From assembly GCF_032116555.1 (NCBI RefSeq), contig NZ_CP134949.1:806001-870000 (forward strand): a DNA stretch of 64,000 nt. The letters run 5' to 3'. The first letter of the stretch is position 1. Every line of letters starts with the position of its first letter. The translations under genes were made by a program, and so were the position numbers. This DNA comes from Halobaculum sp. XH14 (GTDB taxonomy: Archaea > Halobacteriota > Halobacteria > Halobacteriales > Haloferacaceae). The notes beneath the pieces are model-generated. The model saw nothing but the letters and a program-made list of their open reading frames with translations. It had not been told where the DNA came from and made no database searches. This document shows, one piece after another, positions 17,007 through 24,989 of the stretch.

Positions 17007-18022
17007 TCAGGGCGTCACGACGGCCCGGAACCGGACGTCGCCGTCGGTCATGCGGCGGTAGGCCGCCCCGACGTCCGGAAGGTCGAACGTCTCGACCGCC
17101 GGCACGACGCCGCGGCGGACGCCGAACGCGAGCGTGTCCTCGGCGTCCCGTGGGGCGCCGGACGGCCACCCCGAGACGCCCGCGCGGTTCGTGGCGAGGT
17201 GCCCCACCGCGACCGAAACCGGCTCCTCGGGAACGCCGACGGCGACGACCTCGCCGTCGGTTCCCAGCCCCTCCACGACCTCGGCCACCGGCTCCCCGGC
17301 CGGCGCGGTCGTCAGGACGAGGTCCGCACCGCCGAGGTCCCGCAGCGCAGCGGCGGGGTCCTCCGCCTCGCTGTCGACGAAGTGGTCCGCGCCGCGCTCC
17401 AGCGCCGCCGACCGCTTGTCGGTCCCGCGGGAGACGGCGACCGTCTCGAAGCCGGCCTCGTGGGCGTAGCTGATCCCGAGGTGACCGAGGCCGCCGACGC
17501 CGACCACCGCGACCAGGTCCCCGACGCGAGCGTCGCCGTTCCGGAGGGCGTTGAACGACGTGAGCCCGGCACAGAGCAGCGGCGCCGCCTCGACGCTGGA
17601 GAGGTCAGCCGGAACCGCGACCAGCGCCTCCGCCCGGGCCAGCGTGTACTCGGCGTACCGCCGTCACGGTGGAGTCCGGTGATCGGCTTGTCCGCACAGC
17701 GGACGAAGTCGCCGCGTCGGCACGCCTCGCAGGTGAAACAGTGCCCGCCGTGCCAGCCGACGCCCACGCGCTCGCCCGCGGTCCACGCCGACACCCCCTC
17801 ACCCACGGCGTCGACCGTCCCCACGATCTCGTGGCCGGGCACGCGCGGGTACTCGACCGCGGGGTTCCCGTCGAGCACCGCGTCGTCCCCGCGGCACATG
17901 CCACAGGCCTCGACCGCGATCCGGACCTCCTCCGGTCCTGGCTCGGGCACCGGACGCTCGACGAGCTCGAACGAGCCGCCGGGTTCGGACACCGCCGCCG
18001 CACGCATCGTCTCCTCGGGCAT
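17007..18022 (-). pseudogene. Zinc-dependent alcohol dehydrogenase, single-base frameshift
   Basis: An MDR-family dehydrogenase of about 338 codons. The N-terminal part (18022 to about 17661) has the catalytic zinc cysteine in VEACGMCRGDD, GHE (VPGHEIVG) and the structural zinc cysteines in HCFTCEACRRGDFVRC. The coenzyme part (about 17659 to 17007) has VGVGGLGHLGI and continues in another frame. The frames meet near 17660, where minus-strand GACGGCGGTACGCCGAG lacks one base. Adding one restores GYAEYTLARAEALVAVPADL, exactly what the family has there. It is either a true frameshift mutation or a sequencing error; both halves are otherwise well preserved, so inactivation, if real, is recent. 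Confidence 0.85.
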
Positions 18023-18169
18023 ACGTCGAGCCGCTGGCTCGCGTGACTTAGCGGTTCCCTGAATCCGGCTTGTGTACCGGGACTGGCAGTTTCCGTGACG
18101 GTCCCGAAGTCGGCGACGACCGACTGACCGCCTAGTGGACGATTGGCCGCCTGAGGGGGGAATGCTCTG

Positions 18170-18784
18170 CTACCGCCGCCGCTCCCTGAAGCCGTCGACG
18201 CCAAGGTCGTGCAGTTCGCGCGACGTTTCGGCGACGTCCCCGACCAGGGAATCGTGGTACGCGAGCAGTTCCTCGCGTAGTTCCTCGTGTTCGCGCGCGA
18301 GAATCTGTGCCGCCGACAGGCCCGCGTTGAACGACTTGCCGGCGTCGACGGCGACGATGGGCGCGCCGGTCGGCATCCCGATGACCGAGTCGACGGACTT
18401 CTCCTGAACTGGAACTCCCACCACGGGAATCGGGTACGCGATGCTCGCGGTCATGTTCGGCAGGTCCGCGGACTTGCCGCCCGCGCCCGCGACGATGACG
18501 TCGAGCCCCCGGGGGGCCGCCGTCTCGCCGTAGGCGTACATCAGTTCGGGGGTCCGATGGGCCGAGACGACGTACGTCTCGTAGGTGAAGCGCGCGGCGG
18601 GCGCGTCGTGGAAGTCGGTCTGCTCGGCGAAGCCGAGTTCGGAGAGCGCGTCGAACGCCCCCTGCATGACGTCGAGGTCCGAGTCCGACCCCATGATGAT
18701 CCCCACGTCGGGGGTGGCCGCGGGGTCGGCGTCGCTCCCAGCCTCCGATTCGAGCCGGTCGATGAGGTCCTGGACGGTCGTCAT
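18170..18784 (-). CDS. purE: N5-carboxyaminoimidazole ribonucleotide mutase
   Basis: Purine biosynthesis: converts N5-CAIR to CAIR. 204 aa, class I PurE. Conserved IIMGSDSDLDVM (about 29-40), VVSAHRTPELMYAYGE and AGAGGKSADLPNMTAS are all present, the last holding the substrate loop. A 25-residue acidic N-terminus precedes the core, and a charged C-terminal tail follows it. The ATG at 18784 overlaps the purK stop (ATGA), so the pair is translationally coupled and makes CAIR in two steps. Confidence 0.96.
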   Translation of the reverse strand: MTTVQDLIDRLESEAGSDADPAATPDVGIIMGSDSDLDVMQGAFDALSELGFAEQTDFHDAPAARFTYETYVVSAHRTPELMYAYGETAAPRGLDVIVAGAGGKSADLPNMTASIAYPIPVVGVPVQEKSVDSVIGMPTGAPIVAVDAGKSFNAGLSAAQILAREHEELREELLAYHDSLVGDVAETSRELHDLGVDGFRERRR

Positions 18785-19956
18785 TGGTTGGCGTGGTCGG
18801 TGAACGTGAGTCGTTCTCGGAGGTCGCGCGCCGCCGCGAGCAGGTCGTCGGTGTCCGAGTCGGCGTCGGTCAGCGTCACGTGACCCATCTTGCGCAGCGG
18901 GCGCACTTCGTGTTTACCGTACCAGTGCAGGTGGGCGTTCGGCACGGAGAGGGCACGTTCGACGCCGCGGAGCCGTGCCGGCTCGGGCTCGTCGACGTCG
19001 CCGAGCACGTTCGTCGTCACGGTCGGCGCGCGCGCCTCGGCCGGCGCGAGCGGCCACCCGAGCACGGCGCGGACGTGCTGTTCGAACTGCGAGGCGGTCG
19101 CGCCCTCGATGGTCCAGTGGCCCGAGTTGTGCGGGCGCGGGGCGACCTCGTTGAGCAGCACGTCGCCGCCGGCGGTTTCGAACAGTTCGATGCCGAAGAC
19201 GCCGCGCCCCTCGAGCGTGTCCAGCGCGTCGAGCGCGACCTCGCGGGCGCGCTCGGCGACCGCGTCGCTCGTCCGCGCGGGAACGACCGTCTCGCGGAGA
19301 ATTTCCGCCTCGTGGACGGTCTCCGTGAGGGGGAACGCGCGCACCTCGTCGTCGCCGCGGACGCCGATCACCGCAACCTCGCGCTCGAAGCCGATCAGTT
19401 CCTCGGCGAGCGCGCCGCCGGTTTCGGCACCGACCTCCGCCAGCGCCGCCCCGTAGTCGTCGCCGCGTTCGACGGGGCGGTTGCCGCGACCGTCGTAGCC
19501 GCCGGTCCGGGCCTTGAGCATGACGCCCTCACCGGGCAGTCCCTCGACCGCGTCCGCGAGGTCGTCGGCGTCGTCGACGCGGACGAACTCCGGCACCGGC
19601 ACCCCGGCGTCGGCGAACGCCCGGTTCTGCACGAGTTTGTCCTGGATCGTCCGGAGTGCGTCGGGCGAGGGATGGACCGGCACGTCCGACTCCTCGTGGA
19701 CCGCAGCGAGCACGTCGGGGTCGGCGAGTTCGATCTCCAGGGTCAGCGCGTCGGCCCGTTCCGCGAGCGCCCGCACCGCCTTCGGGTCGTCGAACGCGCC
19801 TGCGACCTGGTCGGCGACGCCCGCCGCCGGGCAGTCCGGCGTCGGGTCGAGCACGACCACGTCGACGCCGAGCGGCGAGGCGGCCTCCGCGAGCATCCGG
19901 CCGAGCTGCCCGCCGCCGACGACGCCGAGCGTCGGGCCGGGACACGTCGGGTTCAC
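18781..19956 (-). CDS. purK: N5-carboxyaminoimidazole ribonucleotide synthase
   Basis: ATP-grasp enzyme that carboxylates AIR to N5-CAIR with ATP and bicarbonate. 391 aa from a GTG at 19956: MNPTCPGPTLGVVGGGQLGRM (first 20 residues quoted as MNPTCPGPTLGVVGGGQLGR). Core motifs include MLKARTGGYDGRGN, EREVAVIGVRG and FGIELFETAGGDVLLNEVAPRPHNSGH (metal-binding NEVAPRPHNSGH). The GTG is favoured because a TATA-like sequence lies 28 bases upstream, which would make the mRNA leaderless. purE follows with a 4-nt overlap. Confidence 0.96.
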   Translation of the reverse strand: MNPTCPGPTLGVVGGGQLGRMLAEAASPLGVDVVVLDPTPDCPAAGVADQVAGAFDDPKAVRALAERADALTLEIELADPDVLAAVHEESDVPVHPSPDALRTIQDKLVQNRAFADAGVPVPEFVRVDDADDLADAVEGLPGEGVMLKARTGGYDGRGNRPVERGDDYGAALAEVGAETGGALAEELIGFEREVAVIGVRGDDEVRAFPLTETVHEAEILRETVVPARTSDAVAERAREVALDALDTLEGRGVFGIELFETAGGDVLLNEVAPRPHNSGHWTIEGATASQFEQHVRAVLGWPLAPAEARAPTVTTNVLGDVDEPEPARLRGVERALSVPNAHLHWYGKHEVRPLRKMGHVTLTDADSDTDDLLAAARDLRERLTFTDHANQ

Positions 19957-19979
19957 GGCCGCTGCTTCGGCATCTCCGC

Positions 19980-19992
19980 GAATAAATCTTAC
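19980..19992 (-). promoter_or_regulatory. TATA element of purKE
   Basis: Minus-strand AAGATTTATTCGC places TTTATT at about 19982-19987, some 28 bases before the purK GTG. This spacing is typical for leaderless haloarchaeal transcripts and supports the chosen start. Confidence 0.6.
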
Positions 19993-20083
19993 CAACTGTA
20001 CCTGAATGTGTGCGCGTTCGTGTGTACTCCGTGCGGTCGGAAGCGCCGGGCGTCGCTCGCGGCCACGGTCCTCGCCCGCGGCC

Positions 20084-21994
20084 TCAGGCTTCGCCCGCGG
20101 CAGCGCGCGCGTCGGCCAGCGCCTCCTCGTCGAACAGGAACACGATGTCCTCGCCCCAGAGCTTGAACGGATGCTGGCGCGCCTCGTAGCCCTCGTAGCG
20201 CTCCGTGAGGTCCTCGCGGTCCCGGGGCATCGCGATGATGACGGGCGGCGGGTCCTGCGGGAGGTCGTCGTAGCGGGCCGAGGGCGGCGTCGACTCGATC
20301 TCGGCCTCGGAGAGCTCCAGATACCACGGGAGCGGCAGCCGCGAGTGCCACGCCGGACCGCCGGCCGGCATCCGCTCGTCGCTCGACTCGTTGGCGACGT
20401 ACAGCTCCTCCTCGCCACCAGCGGTCTCGGAGCCGACGAACAGCACGTCCGTCCCCTCGTTGTACTCGGCGACGAGCCGCGCGTCCGCGAGCGTCGACTC
20501 GATCTCGTTTGCCGGCTGGGACCACTGGAGCACCTCCTTGTCCTCCTCGGTCGAGGCGTTCCAGTAGTCGGCGTTCGCGGCCGCGACGCCGCCCGCGGCG
20601 GCGAAGATGACCAGCCCGGCGAGCGCGACCCCCGCGACGTCCTCGAACGCGAGCGACCGGTCGAACGAGTCGAGCACGCTCGTCACGCCGACGGCGGCCG
20701 GAACTGAGAGCGGGAGCACGATGTGAACCGCGGCCCAGGGCGCCTCGATGTCGGTCGCCACCGGGTAGCCGACGAGCGACGCGACCGCCCAGTAGGCCGC
20801 GAACGCGACGACCGGCCGGTTCCGGCCGCCGTAGCCGTCCGCCAGGAAGCCCAGCGCGGCGAACACGACGACGACGCCCGAGCCGTACACCAGCGTCACC
20901 CCCAGATCGTGCAGGTATGGGACGTAGTTGTGGCCCGAGTGGGTGCCGGATGCCCACGTTCCGTAGAAGCGCTCGGCGGGGGGTACGGTCGCCTCGTAGA
21001 GGAGTTCGCCGGGCGGCACGGTCCCGGAGAGGGCGTTCCAGAGCTCCGGCCGGGGCGCGTAGAAGAACGTCACGACGGCGAGGAACGTGCCGACGACGCC
21101 GACCGCGACGAGCGGGACCCAGATCGCCACGTGGCCGAGGAAGCCGGCTTCGGGCGCGAACGGGCCGATTCGGCCGCCGCGCTCCCCGACCCGGGATTCG
21201 ATGGCGTCGCGGGTTCGTCGCCCCGCCGTCCAGTCGCGGGCGAACCGGACGAGGGAGACGGCACTGCCGGCGGCGGCATCGAGCAGGGTGTCGGCGTTCC
21301 GGGACGAGCGGACGAGGTAGTGGTCCGCCAGCAGGAACGCGCCGCCGGCGAAACACAGCAGGTAGAGGAGCGCGTTCTCCTTGGCCGCGAAGCCGAGCGC
21401 GATCAGGACCGCCGCGGGGAACAGCGGACGGACCCGCCGGCTGTCGTAGGCGTGGACGGCCAGCGCGAACGCGCCGAACGAGAACGCGCCCACCAGCACG
21501 TCGCCGCGCATGAACCGCGAGTAGTAGAGCAGCAGCGGGTCGAGCGCGAGGACGGCCGCGAGCGCGACCTGCTCGCGCCCGGAGAGCCGCGAGTGGAAAC
21601 AGAGCGCCGCGAGCGGGAGCAGCCCTCCCACGACCGCGACGGGGAGCCGCGCCGCGAAGTCCGAAGCGCCGACGAGATCGAACAGGACGTTGTTGACGAC
21701 GGGGAGAAACGGGCCGTGGATGATGGGACGGTAGAAGAACTCGCCCGTCGCGTCGAAGCGGAGGATCCAGTAGCCGACGCGGCCCTCGTCCCAGTGGAAC
21801 ACCCGGCCGCCGAGGTCGACGACCCGGAGCAGCAACGAGAGCAGGGTGACGAGGACGACCCCCTGCGTGGCAGGCGAGCCCGGGAGTCGGTCGGTCAGTC
21901 GCGTGGCGGCGGAACGATCGGGGCTGTGGCGGTCGGCGGGGGCTGACGTGTCGCCGTGTTCGCCGGAGGGCGCGTCGCCGGCCGCCTCGCTCAT
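20084..21994 (-). CDS. agl23: Agl23-like (TIGR03663-type) membrane glycosyltransferase-fold protein
   Basis: A 636-aa multi-spanning protein read from the ATG at 21994 (MSEAAGDAPSGEHGDTSAPA). After an acidic tail it has about 12 helices. The first extracytoplasmic loop carries GGRVFHWDEGRVGYWILRF, quoted here as HWDEGRVGYW, the DE motif of GT-39/ArnT-type enzymes that use polyprenyl-linked sugars. FYRPIIHGPFLPVVN follows. The soluble C-terminus has GEDIVFLFDEEAL. This matches the haloarchaeal family called flippase activity-associated protein Agl23, linked to N-glycosylation. No agl cluster is visible in this window. The name is from motif recall. Confidence 0.8.
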   Translation of the reverse strand: MSEAAGDAPSGEHGDTSAPADRHSPDRSAATRLTDRLPGSPATQGVVLVTLLSLLLRVVDLGGRVFHWDEGRVGYWILRFDATGEFFYRPIIHGPFLPVVNNVLFDLVGASDFAARLPVAVVGGLLPLAALCFHSRLSGREQVALAAVLALDPLLLYYSRFMRGDVLVGAFSFGAFALAVHAYDSRRVRPLFPAAVLIALGFAAKENALLYLLCFAGGAFLLADHYLVRSSRNADTLLDAAAGSAVSLVRFARDWTAGRRTRDAIESRVGERGGRIGPFAPEAGFLGHVAIWVPLVAVGVVGTFLAVVTFFYAPRPELWNALSGTVPPGELLYEATVPPAERFYGTWASGTHSGHNYVPYLHDLGVTLVYGSGVVVVFAALGFLADGYGGRNRPVVAFAAYWAVASLVGYPVATDIEAPWAAVHIVLPLSVPAAVGVTSVLDSFDRSLAFEDVAGVALAGLVIFAAAGGVAAANADYWNASTEEDKEVLQWSQPANEIESTLADARLVAEYNEGTDVLFVGSETAGGEEELYVANESSDERMPAGGPAWHSRLPLPWYLELSEAEIESTPPSARYDDLPQDPPPVIIAMPRDREDLTERYEGYEARQHPFKLWGEDIVFLFDEEALADARAAAGEA

Positions 21995-22132
21995 TGCCGC
22001 TTCCTCGCGCGCCCCCGGTAACAACTCTTGTGATTGCTGCTGTTCGGTGATCTCGTGGGTGGAATCGCGAATGGAGGACTGATGGTACACTGAGTGTATT
22101 TCCGCGTCGCTAGACCGGCTGTTCGGTGGCAG

Positions 22133-22490
22133 ACCACTACTGCTGGCGGTGATTTCGGCCTCGCCCTCCCTTACCTCGGAGCGAGCTCCTCGGAACTCAC
22201 CCTCGTGGTTCGAAAGACGCCAGGGCGTCTTTCGTCAGTACGGGAAACCGACGGTTCCCCGTCAGCGGTCGGATTCCGTCGGAATCCGACAGCATCACGA
22301 AAATCTTCGATTTTCGAACGACTGCGCTCGCGTGAGCAGCCGCTTGCGATGCTCGCTCGCAGGCTCGCTCCGGTGCTCACCCCTCGCGCGCATCCGGCGG
22401 GCACTCACCGAGACCTGCGGTCTCGTGAGATCACCCTCGCTCGCAGGCTCGCTCGCGTGAACGGAGGCCCGTCAGCACGCGCCGACCGCA
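22133..22490 (-). repeat. Mosaic repeat, type I end plus hairpin string (inverted)
   Basis: Starts with CCACTACTGCTGGCGGTGAT, the reverse complement of the type I terminus seen at 3144-3163. It then carries a 67-bp block (22188-22254) identical to 27693-27759, two further perfect hairpins, and finally the AGCCTGCGAGCGAGCAT block with diverged copies of the type I left part. The hairpins are GAAAGACGCC/GGCGTCTTTC (22212-22233), GTCGGATTCC/GGAATCCGAC (22268-22290) and CGAAAATC/GATTTTCG (22298-22316). Confidence 0.85.
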
Positions 22491-22499
22491 CTTGACCGG

Positions 22500-22900
22500 A
22501 CGAGCCGCGTGGCGCGCGGCGGTCAAGCGCCAGCGAGACCGCTCGTGCGAGGGACGAGCACCGCAGCGACTGAGCGAAGCGAAGGAGCGAGGAGCGCAGG
22601 AGGCTGGGGAGGGTGAGGCGCGGTGCCGTGCGGTGGGTGGGACTGAAAGGGGCCGCGGCTGTCGGCGACGCCCGGTGCCTCAAGCACCGCAGGGAGCGAA
22701 CGGAGTGAGCGACCGAGGAGCGCAGAGCGTACCACGCGAGCCGACAGCCGCGGGGGCTTTCGAGGCGTGCGTCATCCCCATAGACCAAGCGTGTGAGCTG
22801 GCAGCCGCGGGGGCTTTCGAGACGTACGACACAGTAGCCAAACGTCCACAGAAGCTGACAACCGCCGGGACGTTCGAGGCGGCCCACGCCGAGTTCGGAA
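22500..22900 (+). repeat. Mosaic repeat, type II with hairpin insert and 57-bp array
   Basis: Begins with the GCGCGGCGGTCAAGCG-type left part and GGCTGGGGAGGGTGAGG, then GGTGGGACTGAAAGGGG (about 22636-22652). An insert follows, bounded by 14-bp perfect inverted arms CCGCGGCTGTCGGC (22653-22666) and GCCGACAGCCGCGG (22740-22753), and then GGGCTTTCGAGG. The unit CAGCCGCGGGGGCTTTCGAG recurs at 22745, 22802 and (diverged) 22859, exactly 57 bp apart. Confidence 0.88.
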
Positions 22901-23004
22901 CGACACCGAGCGCGACACCCCGTACCCGACAGCAACGGGCCAGTCGAGAAGCCCGATAAGCCAGCTTCGGAACCCTTACGCCCGAAACCCCCACACGTCC
23001 TACA

Positions 23005-24054
23005 ATGAGCGACGAACCGGTCGTGCGCGCGGACTCCCTCCACAAGTCCTACGACGACACCGTCGCGCTCGCTGACGTCTCCCTCGCCATCCCCGCGGGC
23101 GAGGTGTTCGGCCTCATCGGTCCGAACGGGGCCGGGAAGACGACCCTCGTCAGGGCGCTGACCGGCACCACGAGCGTCGACGGCGAGGTCCGGACGTTCG
23201 GCGTCGCGCCGACCGACGCCGACCGCGGGCGGGTCGGCCTGCTCCCGCAGGAGTTCTCACCGCCCGAGCGCCTCACGGCGCGCGAACTCGTCGCGTACTA
23301 CGGCGGCCTGTACGACGACGACCGCAACCCCGATTCGGTGCTCGCTGACGTCGGCCTCGCCGACGCGGCCGACACCTGGTACGAGGACCTCTCGGGCGGG
23401 CAGAAGCGCCGCGCCTGCGTCGGCATCGCGCTCGTCAACGACCCCGACCTGCTGTTCCTCGACGAGCCGACCACCGGAATCGACCCAGCCGGGCGGCGCG
23501 CGCTCTGGGACCTGCTCGACGGGCTCGCGGCGGGCGGCACCACGGTCGTGCTGACCAGCCACTCGATGGACGAGGTCGAACGGCTCGCCGACCGCGTCGG
23601 CCTCCTCCGGGACGGACGGCTCGTCGCCGTGGGCTCTCCCGGCGAACTCGTCGCGGAGCACGGCGGCCCCGCGCGGCTGGTCGTCGGCATCGGCGAGCCG
23701 GCCAACGCGACCGACACGAACGGGGCGGCCGGTTCGAGCCCCGCCGGCGACGTCGGCGCGGACGCGCTCCGCGGGGCCGGCTTCGACGTGGAGGCCGGCG
23801 CCGACGAACTCGTGGTCGAGGGCGTCACGCCCGCCGACCTCGGACGGGCGGTCGCCGCGCTCGACGGGACCGGCGTCACCTTCGAGTCGCTGACCTGGAC
23901 CGAGCCGTCCCTGGAGGACGTCTACCTCCGCCTCACGGGCGAGCAGTTCGAGGGGGCGGTCACCCCCGGCGCGAGCGTCGTGGACGGCGGTGCCGACGCC
24001 GGCGCGAGCGAACCGGACCCGGCGACCACGCCCGGGACGGAGGTGGGCGAGTGA
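23005..24054 (+). CDS. ABC transporter ATP-binding protein
   Basis: A 349-aa ATPase of the CcmA/drug-exporter class. Walker A is GPNGAGKTT (39-47), the Q-loop QEFSPPERLT near 82, the signature LSGGQ (129-133) and Walker B LLFLDEPTTGIDPAG (149 onwards). After the roughly 230-residue core there is a low-complexity acidic and glycine/alanine linker and a DUF4162-like C-terminal strand region (VTFESLTWTEPSLEDVYLRL). The last 35 residues are disordered. The stop overlaps the permease GTG as GTGA, so the two form a two-component exporter. Substrate unknown. Confidence 0.95.
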   Translation: MSDEPVVRADSLHKSYDDTVALADVSLAIPAGEVFGLIGPNGAGKTTLVRALTGTTSVDGEVRTFGVAPTDADRGRVGLLPQEFSPPERLTARELVAYYGGLYDDDRNPDSVLADVGLADAADTWYEDLSGGQKRRACVGIALVNDPDLLFLDEPTTGIDPAGRRALWDLLDGLAAGGTTVVLTSHSMDEVERLADRVGLLRDGRLVAVGSPGELVAEHGGPARLVVGIGEPANATDTNGAAGSSPAGDVGADALRGAGFDVEAGADELVVEGVTPADLGRAVAALDGTGVTFESLTWTEPSLEDVYLRLTGEQFEGAVTPGASVVDGGADAGASEPDPATTPGTEVGE

Positions 24055-24830
24055 GTCGCCTCCGCCGGGTCCGGGCCGAGGCGACGGCCGCGTACCGCTC
24101 GTTCCTCCGCCGGAAGACGGCCGTCTTCTTCACGTTCTTCTTCCCGGTCATCCTCGTCGTCATCTTCGGCGCGCTGGTGACGACGCGGCCCGGCGGCGGT
24201 GGGCTGTTCGCGGAGCCGGCCGCCTACTACGTGCCGGGCTACCTGGCGACGGTCGTGCTGTTCACGCCGCTCTCGCGGGTCGGCTCCGAGATCGCCCGCC
24301 ACCGCGACGGCAACCGGTTCGAGAAGCTAGCGACGACGCCGCTGTCCCGCGGCGAGTGGCTGCTCGCCCACACCGCGGTCAACGTCCTCATCATCGGCGT
24401 CGCGTCGGCGCTCATCCTCGCGCTGACGCTGCTGCTCACGGGCGCGAGGATTCCGGTCACGCCGGCGCTCGCGCTGCTCGTCCCGCTCGTCGTCGTCGGC
24501 GTCGTCCTCTTTTGCGGGTTCGGTGCGGTGCTCGGCAGCCTCGCGGACTCCCAGGACGGCGTCATCGCCGCCTCGAACACCATCGCGCTCCCGCTATTGT
24601 TCCTCTCGGACACGTTCGTCACGGGAGACCTGCTGCCCGCGTGGTTCGCGCCGGCAGTGAACCTCTCCCCGCTCACCTACTTCGCGCGCGGGGTCCGGGG
24701 CGTCACGTACGCCGTCGACGGGACGCCCTACGCGCCGCCGCTGGGCGTCGCCGGCAACCTCGCGGTGCTGACCGCGCTGGCGGCCGTGTTCTTCGTCGCC
24801 GGCGCGTACGCGATTCCGCGGACGGACTGA
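24051..24830 (+). CDS. ABC transporter permease (ABC-2 type)
   Basis: A 259-aa membrane component with six predicted helices, starting with GTG at 24051 in a GTGA overlap with the ATPase gene. The N-terminus is amphipathic and basic (MSRLRRVRAEATAAYRSFLR). The segments KTAVFFTFFFPVILVVIFG, DGVIAASNTIALPLLFLSDTF and LPAWFAPAVNLSPLTYFARGVRG fit the ABC-2 family; the last has the typical LNP-like reentrant motif. It probably exports a small molecule or lipid together with the preceding ATPase. Confidence 0.93.
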   Translation: MSRLRRVRAEATAAYRSFLRRKTAVFFTFFFPVILVVIFGALVTTRPGGGGLFAEPAAYYVPGYLATVVLFTPLSRVGSEIARHRDGNRFEKLATTPLSRGEWLLAHTAVNVLIIGVASALILALTLLLTGARIPVTPALALLVPLVVVGVVLFCGFGAVLGSLADSQDGVIAASNTIALPLLFLSDTFVTGDLLPAWFAPAVNLSPLTYFARGVRGVTYAVDGTPYAPPLGVAGNLAVLTALAAVFFVAGAYAIPRTD

Positions 24831-24989
24831 CGCCGACCCCGCGTCCGCCGTTCGGCCGGTCCCACGCCGTTCCGGCTCCTTCGTCCCGTTCCGGCTCGAC
24901 CGCGTCGTTCCGGTTCCTTCGCCCCGTTCGGACCCTTCCGCCCGGCGAGCACGGCGTAGCTTCTTGTCGACTCCCGTCCACCAGTCCCC

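Larger units (their letters stand above)
21995..23004. other. 1-kb non-coding region filled by mosaic repeats
   Basis: No gene can be supported, although several long frames stay open because of GC bias. Most of the region consists of two repeat copies in opposite orientation plus a run of perfect hairpins, described separately. The last 100 bp before 23005 should contain the promoter of the ABC operon. Confidence 0.75.

Noticed and set aside
22745-22900. CRISPR array (regular repeat, variable spacer)
   Set aside because: The repeat core is short and degenerate, the period of 57 bp is shorter than the usual haloarchaeal 64-69 bp, only three units exist per locus and no cas genes are nearby. 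Kept as a repeat finding instead.
22492-22959. 155-codon ORF within the intergenic repeat region
   Set aside because: Its sequence is the translated repeat family, which also appears in other frames and on the other strand at 27400-28290; no start signal or domain.
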